Below are positions 26,289 through 35,284 of a stretch of DNA of 64,000 nt, piece after piece (the stretch's first letter is position 1; each line of letters begins with the position of its first letter). The translations under genes and the position numbers were made by a program. Source of the DNA: CAZGBT01 sp964524025. Its GTDB lineage: Archaea; Aenigmatarchaeota; Aenigmatarchaeia; CG10238-14; EX4484-224. The notes beneath the pieces were generated by a model. That model saw nothing but the letters and a program-made list of their open reading frames with translations. It made no database searches and had not been told where the DNA came from. The DNA lies in assembly GCA_964524025.1 (NCBI GenBank), contig CAZGBT010000002.1, forward strand, positions 27,430-91,429, written 5' to 3'.

Positions 26289-27322
26289 GGTAAGATACCT
26301 CTCATCCTCCTTTCAACTAACTTTTTGATCGTTTCGTTAACACCCTCTGCTAGCGGAAGTAACTTGCTTGGAATCCTTCTACACAAAAACGGATGGGCTG
26401 CACAAAATTCTTTACATTTTTCTTCTTCTTGATGTTCAATGCAATACTTCACCATGTAAGCCTTCTCTAAAAATCGCTGAGCCCTCTTTATTTTAGCGCA
26501 TTTTGGATCTTCTGGATTTTTAAGGCAGTATTCTATTAACCTTTTAGTTTTTAAACTCACACAAATTCTTGCTAACGGATGTTTTTTACAATATTTTTCT
26601 GTAACTTTTAGCTTAAACTTCTCGCAAAACGTACTTTCTGGATTCTTTTTGCAATAAGAGACAATCCATTGCCTACATCTTTCATCCTCCAAATTCAGCA
26701 AGCAGTAAACTCTCTTTATAGCTATGCACCTTCTATCGTTTGGATGGTCTCTGCAAAATCTTGCAATCTTTTCTCTACAGTTTTCGTCGAAAGTTACATT
26801 ACAATAAGCTGGACCTATTCCTTTAATCTCTCTTTTGCATATTTCCGGATGTTTTTTACAAGCCTCTTTTATTTCTTCAAAAATTTCATAACGTTTTGGC
26901 AATCTTTTTGCTTCAAGTACGTAAGCGTAATAAACTTTATTATTAAGCGTTAGCTTTCCTACCCAAATCAGATTCTCTCCTTTTATCGTTAAGGTAAGAT
27001 TAATGCTTCCCTTTAAAGTATTATTCTGATATAGTTCAGCGTAAAATGTATCGTTTACTTGGTGAATGTTCTTTAGTCTAAATCTTTCGTTGTCAAAGAA
27101 AAGTAAACCGAAATCTATTTCTTTACTTACACCACCAACAGCCACTTTTACTCTTATTACTCCAATTTTTAAGACGTAAGGCTGGAGCATGTTGCTTGGG
27201 TCTATCGCTATTCCTCTCCCTAAAACTCTTACCATCTTTATTTTTGGCTTTACTGGTTGAGCAAAAGCTACCGGTAGAAAAGCTAATACTAAAGCCAGAA
27301 AAAGCAAGTTTCTAGCTTTCAT
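26276..27322 (-). CDS. Secreted cysteine-pair repeat protein
   Basis: The protein has 348 residues. A signal peptide (LLFLALVLAFLPVAFA) is followed by a beta-rich N-terminal domain to about residue 140. Nine Cys pairs follow: 155/162, 174/182, 190/199, 207/216, 224/233, 245/254, 266/275, 294/303 and 307/314. Six pairs have exactly eight residues between the cysteines, in the style YCKKNPESTFC, with a period of 17-28 residues. Each unit looks like a short disulfide-closed helical hairpin. No known family comes to mind. It shares a transcript with the small membrane protein. Confidence 0.7.
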   Translation of the reverse strand: MKARNLLFLALVLAFLPVAFAQPVKPKIKMVRVLGRGIAIDPSNMLQPYVLKIGVIRVKVAVGGVSKEIDFGLLFFDNERFRLKNIHQVNDTFYAELYQNNTLKGSINLTLTIKGENLIWVGKLTLNNKVYYAYVLEAKRLPKRYEIFEEIKEACKKHPEICKREIKGIGPAYCNVTFDENCREKIARFCRDHPNDRRCIAIKRVYCLLNLEDERCRQWIVSYCKKNPESTFCEKFKLKVTEKYCKKHPLARICVSLKTKRLIEYCLKNPEDPKCAKIKRAQRFLEKAYMVKYCIEHQEEEKCKEFCAAHPFLCRRIPSKLLPLAEGVNETIKKLVERRMRGILPWRR

Positions 27323-27326
27323 ATTC

Positions 27327-29723
27327 TCAAATTAACTTTCTTTTTTTAAATTCTTCCAAAAGTTCTTTTTCGCTTTCTGTTATTTTGTCCTTTAGTTCTT
27401 CCAACAACTCCAAATCTTTTTTAGAAAGTATAGAAACTAATATGTCACCTTCTTTAAAAGTTCTGCCAGCAACTGGCTCGTCCATACTAATAGCTACTTT
27501 ATCTCCAGGTAACGCTTTCTGTATAGATTCTCCATGAACCTGGATTTCTTTTATTTTTCCAACAAATTTTCCATCAAGTTTTTGGAGCGAAACTTTTGGT
27601 TTTAAATAGCCAGCTAAAACTTCTACTCCTACTATGCAAGGTTTGCTACTTCTAAATATGCAACCCTTTAGGACTTTAACTTTTACAGGTCTTGTAACCA
27701 TTTCCAGCTTTTCTTTTATCTCCCTTTCTCTTTCTTCTTTTACCCACTTTTCGTATTCTTCGACAATCCTGTAGATTATATTTCCTTCTATTAACTTTAC
27801 ACCAAAATCTTTTGCCATCGCCTTTATGTCTTCAGGAACTTTTACGTTAAAAGCAAAAATAACCTTTTTATACCTATCTGAAAAGTTTTTCATTTCTATT
27901 AAATCCTCTTTCTTAGGAGGCCCAACTTCTGCTTTTCTTATTTCAATACCTTTTTCACTTAGCATTTTCAGCATGGCTTCTAAACTTCCTAAAGTATCTG
28001 CCCTAACTATTACACCTTCTATGCTTTTTGAAAATTCTATTTTCTCAACTTCAGCTTTAATGGCACTTTTAGCCTTTTCAATATCTTCTTCTCTCCTAAC
28101 TGCTATAAAAGGTGAACCAGCTATTACCCTATCCAGGTTTGGGGCAAATATTTTAACACCAGCAGCTGCTCTAACTTCCTCTACGTTAACAAACTTTTTT
28201 TCAACCCTTATTTCCTGAAGTGGTCTAGGAAGCAATAAAGCTCTAATTTTAGTAACAAGCGGCTCTTTCATTCCAATTACTAAATAATCTCCCCTTCTAA
28301 GACTTCCATCGTACAGAATTACATCAATAGTAGTTCCTAACCCTCTCTCCTCTTTTACTTCTAAAACAGAACCTCTAGCTATTCCAGACAACTTTAGCCT
28401 ATCTTTCAAAAATTTTTGTGCCAAGCCTGCAAGCACCATTAAAAGTTCTGGGACTCCTTCTCCTGTAATTCCTGAAACGGGAACTATCGCAACTTGCTTT
28501 TTAAAATCTTTAACCTTATCAAACCTTTCGGCTTCAAAACCTCTTTCTATAAATTGCGAAATTAAAAAGTAAATCTTCTTTTCCAATTCCTCTTTAACAT
28601 AATCTGGTTGCTTTTTAAAACTTTCTATAAAACATTCATTTTCATGAATAATCCATCCAGGGATTTTATCTATTTTAGTAGCCGCGACTACAAAAGGAAC
28701 TTTAAATTGCTTTAATATGAAAAGACTCTCATCTGTCTGTTCTTTAAATCCTTCATTTACATCTATTACTAAAATAGCTAGGTCAGCAACGCTTCCTCCT
28801 CTTTTTCTTAGAGAAGTAAAAGCTGCATGGCCTGGTGTATCTATAAAAAGTAAGCCTGGTACTTCAAGCTTTACTTTAAACTTCTCTAAAAGATTTCCGC
28901 ATATTTTTTCTATAATTTCAAGCGGTACATAAGAGGCTCCAACATGTTGGGTAATTTGTCCTGGTTCGGATTTGCAAACCGAGGTTCCTCTTATCTTATC
29001 AAGAAGTGTTGTGTTATGGACTATTACATTATTAGCTATAAAGTTTTGGAAATGAGGAATGGTTAAATCATAAACAAAACCTTTGTATGGTATTTTTCTC
29101 TTTCTTATTATTCTAACGAATTTTAATTCCTTTCTCCTTTTTTTGCAAACTTTAACGAGCGTCCATTTATTTCTAATTCTTTTTATTTTGCATAAGATAC
29201 CAACACGAAGTAAGATTGTTTTTAAATTTAACAACGTAGAATAGTCTGAATACTTAAATTTTCTTAAAATGTTTTTAGCAAGTTTCTTTAGCAAGTAATT
29301 AGGTATTTTATATAAGCTGTTGATGCTTATATCTTGTGTATTTTCCTCAATATTTTTTACATCTATAGGCAATCTTAACGGGATTGCTATTCTATCTCCT
29401 TCAAAAATGCTCTCACAACTTACCCAGCCATCTTTAGTTAGGAAAGGGTGTTCTGGTGTTACTTTTATCTTATCGCCCAATTCAGTTTCTATTTCATAAA
29501 GGAAACTGTTTATAAAAATCTTCCATGCAAAATTAATCCTTGATTTAAATAGAGATGAGCCGTCTGTACTTATAACAGACTCTTTACCTTTAAAATTTTC
29601 AACTAAATCTTTAATCTTAACTATTCTCCCGTCAGCTAAAATTACCTTTTCTGATGGATGTAGACACTTTCCATGATCTATATGACCTATTGTTACTATT
29701 ATTGGAGACCTTATTTTTTCCAT
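27327..29723 (-). CDS. infB: Translation initiation factor IF-2 (aIF5B) with intein
   Basis: About 798 residues counting the intein, from ATG 29723. Upstream in-frame codons look non-coding, and the extein begins MEKIRSPIIVTIGHIDHGK, as expected. The GTPase motifs are GHIDHGK-TTLLD (interrupted by the intein), DTPGHAAF and ATKIDKIPGW, then IF2 domains 2-4. aIF5B promotes subunit joining. The intein must be spliced out to restore the P-loop. The gene lies 4 bp upstream of the cysteine-pair repeat gene on the same strand. Confidence 0.95.
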   Translation of the reverse strand: MEKIRSPIIVTIGHIDHGKCLHPSEKVILADGRIVKIKDLVENFKGKESVISTDGSSLFKSRINFAWKIFINSFLYEIETELGDKIKVTPEHPFLTKDGWVSCESIFEGDRIAIPLRLPIDVKNIEENTQDISINSLYKIPNYLLKKLAKNILRKFKYSDYSTLLNLKTILLRVGILCKIKRIRNKWTLVKVCKKRRKELKFVRIIRKRKIPYKGFVYDLTIPHFQNFIANNVIVHNTTLLDKIRGTSVCKSEPGQITQHVGASYVPLEIIEKICGNLLEKFKVKLEVPGLLFIDTPGHAAFTSLRKRGGSVADLAILVIDVNEGFKEQTDESLFILKQFKVPFVVAATKIDKIPGWIIHENECFIESFKKQPDYVKEELEKKIYFLISQFIERGFEAERFDKVKDFKKQVAIVPVSGITGEGVPELLMVLAGLAQKFLKDRLKLSGIARGSVLEVKEERGLGTTIDVILYDGSLRRGDYLVIGMKEPLVTKIRALLLPRPLQEIRVEKKFVNVEEVRAAAGVKIFAPNLDRVIAGSPFIAVRREEDIEKAKSAIKAEVEKIEFSKSIEGVIVRADTLGSLEAMLKMLSEKGIEIRKAEVGPPKKEDLIEMKNFSDRYKKVIFAFNVKVPEDIKAMAKDFGVKLIEGNIIYRIVEEYEKWVKEEREREIKEKLEMVTRPVKVKVLKGCIFRSSKPCIVGVEVLAGYLKPKVSLQKLDGKFVGKIKEIQVHGESIQKALPGDKVAISMDEPVAGRTFKEGDILVSILSKKDLELLEELKDKITESEKELLEEFKKRKLI
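29013..29666 (-). mobile_element. Mini-intein in the infB P-loop (218 aa)
   Basis: The intein spans Cys20 to Asn237 of the precursor and sits between Lys and Thr of GHIDHGK/TTLLD, the insertion site of known archaeal IF2 inteins. Splicing blocks are present: CLHPSEKVILADG (block A), VTPEHPFLT (block B), YKGFVYDLTIP-type (block F) and NNVIVHN (block G) with +1 Thr. There is no LAGLIDADG motif. The central 80 residues are basic and short, suggesting loss of the homing endonuclease. Confidence 0.9.
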
Positions 29724-29769
29724 GGATAATGAATAAGATTTTGGAGTTTTGTTTGTTTGTATAACAGTG

Positions 29770-29787
29770 TTATAGAACATTCTATAA
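29770..29787. promoter_or_regulatory. Palindrome in the infB/29809 divergent promoter
   Basis: TTATAGAA-CA-TTCTATAA is a perfect 8-bp inverted repeat with a two-base centre, between two divergent genes. Its arms resemble TATA elements, so it may be a bidirectional promoter core or an operator. Confidence 0.4.
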
Positions 29788-29808
29788 AAAACTAATTTAA
29801 AATCAATT

Positions 29809-30240
29809 GTGCTTTTAACAAGGGAACTAAAACCTTTAGCAATCTGCCTGTGCATAGAATTTTTGCTCGATACAAAAAGGTTAAAGCACGAATTTTGCGA
29901 TAATATTTTCTCTGTACTAAAAGATGAAAGACTAAAAAGAGATCTTTATGAAGTAAAGAAAAAACTAATTTTTGGAAAAGAAGATATTTTTCTTAGCGGC
30001 TACAAATTCTGCCTAATAAATTTGTTTGACGAACTAGTAGGAATCTTAGAGAAGGAGTTTAAACCTTTTAACTTAAGCAAGACTAACCAAATCTTGCAGG
30101 TCTGCAAAAACTTGATTAGCTTGATAAAAGACGGAGATTTTAAGGAAATTGAAAGAAGTAGCAAAGATTTTAAAGTAAATGTATTGTTTCCGCTAACCGA
30201 ACTTATAAAGGAAAAACTAAAATCTAAGCAAATAGAGTAG
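29809..30240 (+). CDS. Hypothetical helical protein
   Basis: The protein has 143 residues from a GTG start. It is Lys/Glu-rich and probably all-helical, with no signal peptide or recognised motif. Scattered Cys residues (CLCIEF and CKNLIS) are noted without a clear metal pattern. It is divergent from infB and its last 24 bp overlap the small membrane protein encoded opposite. I do not recognise the family. Confidence 0.55.
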   Translation: MLLTRELKPLAICLCIEFLLDTKRLKHEFCDNIFSVLKDERLKRDLYEVKKKLIFGKEDIFLSGYKFCLINLFDELVGILEKEFKPFNLSKTNQILQVCKNLISLIKDGDFKEIERSSKDFKVNVLFPLTELIKEKLKSKQIE

Positions 30241-30447
30241 TTTTTTGATCGAAGAAAACCAAAAAGTTTTAGTTTTTACGAAAAAGGCCGTTAGAGCAGA
30301 ATAGGTTTCTGGAAAATAGTAAGAGAGTAGGGAAATTATGATAAAAATTATGAAAATTAAAAGTATAGCCGAAAATATTTCTTTCAAAGCTTTAAATGCG
30401 AGCACTATTATCAGAAGAAAGATAAAGAAAACAACCAAATTTAACAT
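30217..30447 (-). CDS. Small two-helix membrane protein
   Basis: The protein has 76 residues, with two hydrophobic helices (MLNLVVFFIFLLIIVLAF and IFSAILLIFIIFIIISLL) and a short C-terminal region. There is no recognised family. It lies downstream of the promoter region near the histone deacetylase-like gene end and overlaps the convergent gene by 24 bp. Confidence 0.5.
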   Translation of the reverse strand: MLNLVVFFIFLLIIVLAFKALKEIFSAILLIFIIFIIISLLSYYFPETYSALTAFFVKTKTFWFSSIKKLLYLLRF

Positions 30448-30462
30448 AAACTTAATTTAATT

Positions 30463-31278
30463 TTAATCAATTAATCCTCTTAGGAATTGCAAAGCAAGCT
30501 CTCCGATATCCTCAGAATAGCCTCCTTCTAGTACAACAAAAAAAGGAATTTCAAGCTTTTTTATAGCTTTTCCTATTTTAAAATAGCTTTCTTTTTTAAG
30601 CTTAAAATGAGTAAGAGGGTCTTTAAAGTAAGTATCAAAACCCATCGAAATAGCCAAAATCTCTGGGTTAAACCTTTTAATTTCCAACAAAGCTTTATTC
30701 AAAGTTTTAAGGTAAAAATTTTCTTCTGTAAACGCTGGCAATGGAAAATTAATGCAATTTTGCCTGCTAACTAAGCCAGTTCCAGGAAAAATTCCCTCTT
30801 CATGTAAAGAAACATAAAGTACTCTTTCATCTCCTAAAAATATATCTTCAGTGCCATTTCCATGATGTGCATCCAAATCGAGAATTGCTGTCTTAAGATT
30901 AAGCTTCTCTACGGCTATAGCTATGTTATTAAAGTAACAAAAACCTCCAAGAAAATCTTTACCAGCGTGATGACCTGGTGGTCTTGAAACAGAGAAACCT
31001 TCTATTTTGGCTGCTTTTATAGCACAACCAGCAGAAATTAAAGGGTATACTATGTCTATATGAGGAGTATCAAAATCAAAATAATTCTTGTTTTTAACTC
31101 TTTCAAAATGTTCTATGGTATGGACAAGCAATATATCTTCTTTTTTTGCTTTCTCAGCTCTAACAAAACTAAAACCATTTTGCTTTAGTATTTCGACTAT
31201 CCTTCTAACTCTTTCTGGATTTTCTGGATGATTATTAAACTTATAAGAAAGACATTTCCTGTTGAATACAATTTTCAT
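30463..31278 (-). CDS. Histone deacetylase/AcuC family amidohydrolase
   Basis: The protein has 271 residues. SRPPGHHAG carries the tandem catalytic His residues and DLDAHHGNGTEDIF the zinc ligands Asp and His. SMGFDTYFKDPL has the third ligand and EGGYS the Tyr. Family members remove acetyl groups from lysines or polyamines. It is smaller than eukaryotic HDACs, as is usual for archaea. The substrate is not evident from neighbours. Confidence 0.92.
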   Translation of the reverse strand: MKIVFNRKCLSYKFNNHPENPERVRRIVEILKQNGFSFVRAEKAKKEDILLVHTIEHFERVKNKNYFDFDTPHIDIVYPLISAGCAIKAAKIEGFSVSRPPGHHAGKDFLGGFCYFNNIAIAVEKLNLKTAILDLDAHHGNGTEDIFLGDERVLYVSLHEEGIFPGTGLVSRQNCINFPLPAFTEENFYLKTLNKALLEIKRFNPEILAISMGFDTYFKDPLTHFKLKKESYFKIGKAIKKLEIPFFVVLEGGYSEDIGELALQFLRGLID

Positions 31279-31350
31279 AATTTACTCTTGATTTAGTTTC
31301 AATTTTTTAATGCCACTGCGTAAGTTTTTAAAAGTTTTTAAAATAACATA

Positions 31351-31425
31351 CGCCCCCGGCGGGATTTGAACCCGCGACCTGTGGCTTAGGAGGCCACCGC
31401 TCTATCCAGGCTGAGCTACGGGGGC
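31351..31425 (-). tRNA. tRNA-Arg(CCU)
   Basis: The 75-nt cloverleaf is complete: acceptor GCCCCCG/CGGGGGC, D stem GCTC/GAGC, anticodon stem GTGGC/GCCAC with loop CTCCTAA (anticodon CCT, reading AGG), variable AGGTC and T arm GCGGG-TTCAAAT-CCCGC. There is no intron and no encoded CCA. Stems are nearly all GC in AT-rich DNA. Its 5' end abuts the stop codon of the glycosyltransferase gene. Confidence 0.97.
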
Positions 31426-32169
31426 TCACCTTATATTTTCGTATTTTACGGTTTTGCCAAACAATTTTCTATCTATGAAATAGCTTAAAAACCATTTCCT
31501 AAAACACTTCAATGTCCCAAAAGCCCCATACTTTTTACTCCTTCTAGAAGAAGCTATAACATACGTGTCTGTAACATAAGCAAATTTTCCATTCAATTTT
31601 TGTAATTTAAGACTAAACTCAACGTCTTCTGACGGCCATATGTTTGGGTAACCTCCTACCTTAATAAAAACGTTTTTCCTTATTGCCGTTATTATTGCTG
31701 GAAAGAAGCATTTTTTTACCTTCGCTAATTGCTTGTTTAGAAAGTTTGCAACGAAAAAAGGAAAGATCTGTTGATAGCTATCCACTAAACACGGGCACGT
31801 GGCTGCTATTACGTCTTTATCTTCAAACGGTTTAGTTATAGCTTTCAAGAAATTCTTTAAAACGAAAGTATCAGCATCTAAAAAAATTAAAATTTCACTT
31901 TTAGCTTCCCTCGCTCCTACATTTCTAGCCAGACCGGCCCCCTTTTCTTTAATTACTATAATTTTATCAGCATATTTTTCTGCTATTTTAATCGTATCGT
32001 CTTCGCTTGCACTATCAACGATTATTATTTCATAAGGGCAATCGAAATCTTGATCTCGAAGGGAAAAAAGGCACCTTTCAATATATTTCTCCTCATTTAA
32101 AGTAGGTATTATAACAGAAACTCTAGGGTTAATCACACTCCTTATTACTCTTACCTTCTTACTTGCCAT
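31426..32169 (-). CDS. Family 2 glycosyltransferase
   Basis: The protein has 247 residues. VSVIIPTLNEEKYIERCL is the nucleotide-sugar-binding start, VDSASEDDT follows, FLDADTF is the DxD-type motif and GYPNIWPSEDVEFSLKL the acceptor-site region. It lacks membrane helices. It probably acts in surface glycan or lipid glycosylation. The tRNA-Arg gene begins at the next base after its stop, so a single precursor transcript is likely. Confidence 0.88.
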   Translation of the reverse strand: MASKKVRVIRSVINPRVSVIIPTLNEEKYIERCLFSLRDQDFDCPYEIIIVDSASEDDTIKIAEKYADKIIVIKEKGAGLARNVGAREAKSEILIFLDADTFVLKNFLKAITKPFEDKDVIAATCPCLVDSYQQIFPFFVANFLNKQLAKVKKCFFPAIITAIRKNVFIKVGGYPNIWPSEDVEFSLKLQKLNGKFAYVTDTYVIASSRRSKKYGAFGTLKCFRKWFLSYFIDRKLFGKTVKYENIR

Positions 32170-32181
32170 TTATCTCAAAAA

Positions 32182-32191
32182 TTTTTTAAAA
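32182..32191 (+). promoter_or_regulatory. TATA-like box of the DUF2258-like gene
   Basis: TTTTTTAAAA is centred about 26 nt before ATG 32213, consistent with a leaderless transcript. Confidence 0.4.
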
Positions 32192-32212
32192 CCTCTGGTT
32201 ATTAAGATAACT

Positions 32213-32854
32213 ATGGCTGAGACTTTAAGCACAGGCTATATAATAGCTGGTGCTTATGCTCAGAAGTTAAGAAAAACTTTGTTCGCCAGGTTATCAAGTT
32301 TGATGAAAAGTGGAGAAATCCAGTCTCAAGAAGTAGCAAGAGCTGCAGGAGAAGTTAATAGATTAGTCTTTGAGATTCTGGTAAATGAATTAAAGTTAGA
32401 CAAAGGTGATCTAGTAAGAATAAGAATAGACTACGAAGTTAAAGACGGTAAGATAGAGTGGAACTGGAATACTTTGCAAATAGAAGCCTTCAAGAGGATG
32501 CCAGAAGAACAAATAAATGAGATTATAAAGAAAGTTCTAGAAAAAGGTGTTGGAATGCCAGAATATTCTGTAGAAAAAATTGGAGAAACTAGGTTTGGTG
32601 ATATAGTTTATAAAGTTTTAGAAAATGAAAGGGAAGTAGGAAAGATATTAGTAAGTAAAATCAATGACGAAATTCTTGTTAAAGGAGCAACAAAAGAACC
32701 AAATAGGATTATAGAGAGTTTTAAGATAAAATTAAGCGGAACTATAGAAGACACAATCAAATCTAACATAACTACGATAGTTCAGACCGGAAATCCAAGC
32801 GATGAAGAGAGTGTAAAAAAAGCATTAGAAGATATAGAAGAATTGCTCAAATAA
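32213..32854 (+). CDS. DUF2258-like archaeal protein
   Basis: The protein has 213 residues. The start, LSTGYIIAGAYAQKLRKTLFARL, then VARAAGEVNRLVFEILVNELKLDKGD, resembles the archaeal DUF2258 family (COG4345). A second alpha/beta half follows, and the end is an acidic helix. The function is unknown. It is followed after 15 bp by a glycosyltransferase gene and may be co-transcribed with it. Confidence 0.6.
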   Translation: MAETLSTGYIIAGAYAQKLRKTLFARLSSLMKSGEIQSQEVARAAGEVNRLVFEILVNELKLDKGDLVRIRIDYEVKDGKIEWNWNTLQIEAFKRMPEEQINEIIKKVLEKGVGMPEYSVEKIGETRFGDIVYKVLENEREVGKILVSKINDEILVKGATKEPNRIIESFKIKLSGTIEDTIKSNITTIVQTGNPSDEESVKKALEDIEELLK

Positions 32855-32869
32855 AATTTTCAGGATAAC

Positions 32870-33967
32870 ATGAACAAAATAAGGTTTTCAGTACTAATTC
32901 CTGTCTACAAGGAATCGCCTTTTTTAAGAGAACTTTTAGATTCAATACTTTCAAACAATGTAAGCAAAGAAATTCTCGTAGGGATAGATTGTCCAACTAA
33001 AGAGAGCCTTAAAATTGTTTCGGAATACTCAAAAAAAGGTATTAGATTTATCTTGAGCAAAAAAAGACAGGGGAAAGCTACTTGCTTAAATAAATTGGCT
33101 AGTATATCTAAAGGTAATTACTTAGTATTTATAGATGCTGATACAAAGATCGAACCTCAGAATTTTTTAGAAATTCTAGAAAAAGAGCTTGAGCGTAAAC
33201 GTTTGGATATAGTAGAGGTTAACAAAACTATGAGTGGCAATTTACTTGAAGCCAGAATTTTTGATGTGGGAATGCGTCTTCAGAGCTTAGCTAATTATAT
33301 CACAATAAACAAGTTTGGGAAAGGATTTGGAGTATGTGGGTATTTCATTTGCATAAAGAAAGATTTGTTTGAGAAAATCAAGGGTTTTAGAAAAATAATT
33401 GTAGAAGATGCAGATTTATCGTTTAGACTGAACATGCTTAAAACTAAATGGAAGTACTGTAGCAGGATAAAAATAACACAAGTACTTCCCGATAAAAGAA
33501 AAAAACTTTGGCCTAAAATTAAAAGATGGATTTTTGGAATCGGACTTTTCATAAAAGGAATAATAAATAATCCTCACTTATGCAAAACTTATATGTCCCG
33601 AAATGTTTCTTCATTCTTATTAGGATTACCAATTTTATTTCCAGCTTTTATTATGTTATCGATATTAACTATATTAACTTATCCGGTCTTTACGATCCAT
33701 CGCTATAGACTATTTACATCGCCTCTATTTCCTTTTAACTTTCCCTTGCAAACTGGAATGTTTATCTTTTCGTTTACTCTTTATCTGGCATTACTTTTAC
33801 CTTGTTATTTTCTTTATAAAAAGTTTCTTAGGAAAATAAATTTAGATTTAAGATTTTTCAACTTTACAATTTATTATCTAATTTCTCCTTTTTTCCTGTT
33901 TAGTTATATCTTTGCCATCTTCTATTCATATCTAACTAAGCCTAAATTCGAGGATTGGAAAGTGTAA
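32870..33967 (+). CDS. Membrane-bound family 2 glycosyltransferase
   Basis: The protein has 365 residues. The GT-A domain covers about 1-230, with FSVLIPVYKESPFLREL, FIDADTKIEP and VEDADLSFRL. Four hydrophobic helices follow (from about 240 to the end). The architecture resembles processive or membrane-anchored synthases, but no QxxRW motif is clear (KRWIFGIGLF is nearest). It probably extends an extracellular or lipid-linked glycan. Confidence 0.85.
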   Translation: MNKIRFSVLIPVYKESPFLRELLDSILSNNVSKEILVGIDCPTKESLKIVSEYSKKGIRFILSKKRQGKATCLNKLASISKGNYLVFIDADTKIEPQNFLEILEKELERKRLDIVEVNKTMSGNLLEARIFDVGMRLQSLANYITINKFGKGFGVCGYFICIKKDLFEKIKGFRKIIVEDADLSFRLNMLKTKWKYCSRIKITQVLPDKRKKLWPKIKRWIFGIGLFIKGIINNPHLCKTYMSRNVSSFLLGLPILFPAFIMLSILTILTYPVFTIHRYRLFTSPLFPFNFPLQTGMFIFSFTLYLALLLPCYFLYKKFLRKINLDLRFFNFTIYYLISPFFLFSYIFAIFYSYLTKPKFEDWKV

Positions 33968-33973
33968 ATTAGC

Positions 33974-35284
33974 ATGTTGCAGCAAAAAAAACTAAGAAGG
34001 ATTGCAAGATTAACCGTTAAAGCTTTAAGAATAAGCAAAAAACCAAATGAAGGCATAGAACTTGCTAAGAAAAGGTTCGGATCTAAGCTAATAAACAAAT
34101 TATTAAGTAAAAACTATTGGAGGCTTGATGAGCTTCCTACGAACTTAAAAAAAATTCTAAAATATTTAGAAGATCCTAGTTTTGGGCCTTTAGTGATAAA
34201 AAGAAACAGAAAAATATACGTGAAGAAGCTTGTAGGGGAAGTGGTTAGGATAGTCTATTCTGAAGTTGAACCTGAAATTAAAAAACTAGTGGAATTCTTG
34301 AAAGAAGAGATTTGGAAAAAAGGCTGTCATGTTGTAGATTTTACATATTCTTCTAGAGAAGCTAGAAAACATCTTATCTTAAGTCCATTTGATGCATTAG
34401 CTGAACTCCCAAAGATATCTTTAGCAGCGGCAAAGTATTATGACGTAAGAATTTTTATAGGAGGCGAAGAAGATATTTACTGGGCTAAAGGATATGAATG
34501 GAAACTTAGGTTTGGAGCCAAAGCTTCTGAAAAAATTAGAGAAATTATAGATAGAAGGAAAATTAGATGGTTATACTTTGGGTGGCCAGTAAAAAAGAAC
34601 GAATACTTTGTAAGTGAGAAAATTTATAGGAAAGTTTTTTACAAGAGTATAGAGAAGACTTTTAGTAAAAAGACTAGGGAGCTATGTAAAACTTATGAAA
34701 AGCTTCTCAAGAATGTAAACAAAATAAGAATAACTGCTTCTGACGGTACTGATTTAACATTTAGAATTAAAGGTAGGCCTATTCTAGTAGCTGATGGAAT
34801 TATCGACGAAAGAGATATGAAAAGAGGAGATGTTGGTTTAAATATACCGGATGGAGAAGTTTTTGTTGCTCCTTTAGAGCATTCAGCAAATGGTTATATA
34901 AAATTCGATTGGGTGCCGATTCATGGATTTGGCTTAGTGAAAGACTTAGAAATTGAATTTAAGAAAGGCAAGGTAGTTTGGTTTAACTCGCCGCAGAAAT
35001 CTATTTTTAAAAAGTTTTTGAAGGCAAATACAGGAGAAAAAGATAGAATAGCTGAATTTGGAATAGGAACTAATCCTGCTGCGAGACCAATAGGAGAAAC
35101 TATAGTTGACGAAAAGATATTCGGAAGCATTCATATAGCAATAGGAAATAACAGAGGTTGCTATCATGGCAAAAACAAAGCTTCAAGCCATTTAGATATG
35201 ATTAAAATAATGAAAGGTGTTGATGGAAGAGTTTATGCCGATGGGAAGCTCATAATGCAAGATGGGAAACCAATAATAGAATGA
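33974..35284 (+). CDS. M29-family aminopeptidase
   Basis: The protein has 436 residues. IPDGEVFVAPLEHSANGYI, AEFGIGTNPAARP and GSIHIAIGNN, plus SSHLDMI, supply the Glu, His and Asp ligands of the M29 cocatalytic metal site (AmpS/AmpII). The N-terminal 80 residues are an added basic domain. It hydrolyses N-terminal residues from peptides. It overlaps the M24 peptidase gene by 4 bp (ATGA), suggesting joint peptide turnover. Confidence 0.85.
   Translation: MLQQKKLRRIARLTVKALRISKKPNEGIELAKKRFGSKLINKLLSKNYWRLDELPTNLKKILKYLEDPSFGPLVIKRNRKIYVKKLVGEVVRIVYSEVEPEIKKLVEFLKEEIWKKGCHVVDFTYSSREARKHLILSPFDALAELPKISLAAAKYYDVRIFIGGEEDIYWAKGYEWKLRFGAKASEKIREIIDRRKIRWLYFGWPVKKNEYFVSEKIYRKVFYKSIEKTFSKKTRELCKTYEKLLKNVNKIRITASDGTDLTFRIKGRPILVADGIIDERDMKRGDVGLNIPDGEVFVAPLEHSANGYIKFDWVPIHGFGLVKDLEIEFKKGKVVWFNSPQKSIFKKFLKANTGEKDRIAEFGIGTNPAARPIGETIVDEKIFGSIHIAIGNNRGCYHGKNKASSHLDMIKIMKGVDGRVYADGKLIMQDGKPIIE

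Noticed and set aside
29724..29855. 44-residue N-terminal extension of infB
   Set aside because: The extra residues resemble no IF2 and span the divergent promoter with its palindrome. The ATG at 29723 starts a normal extein.
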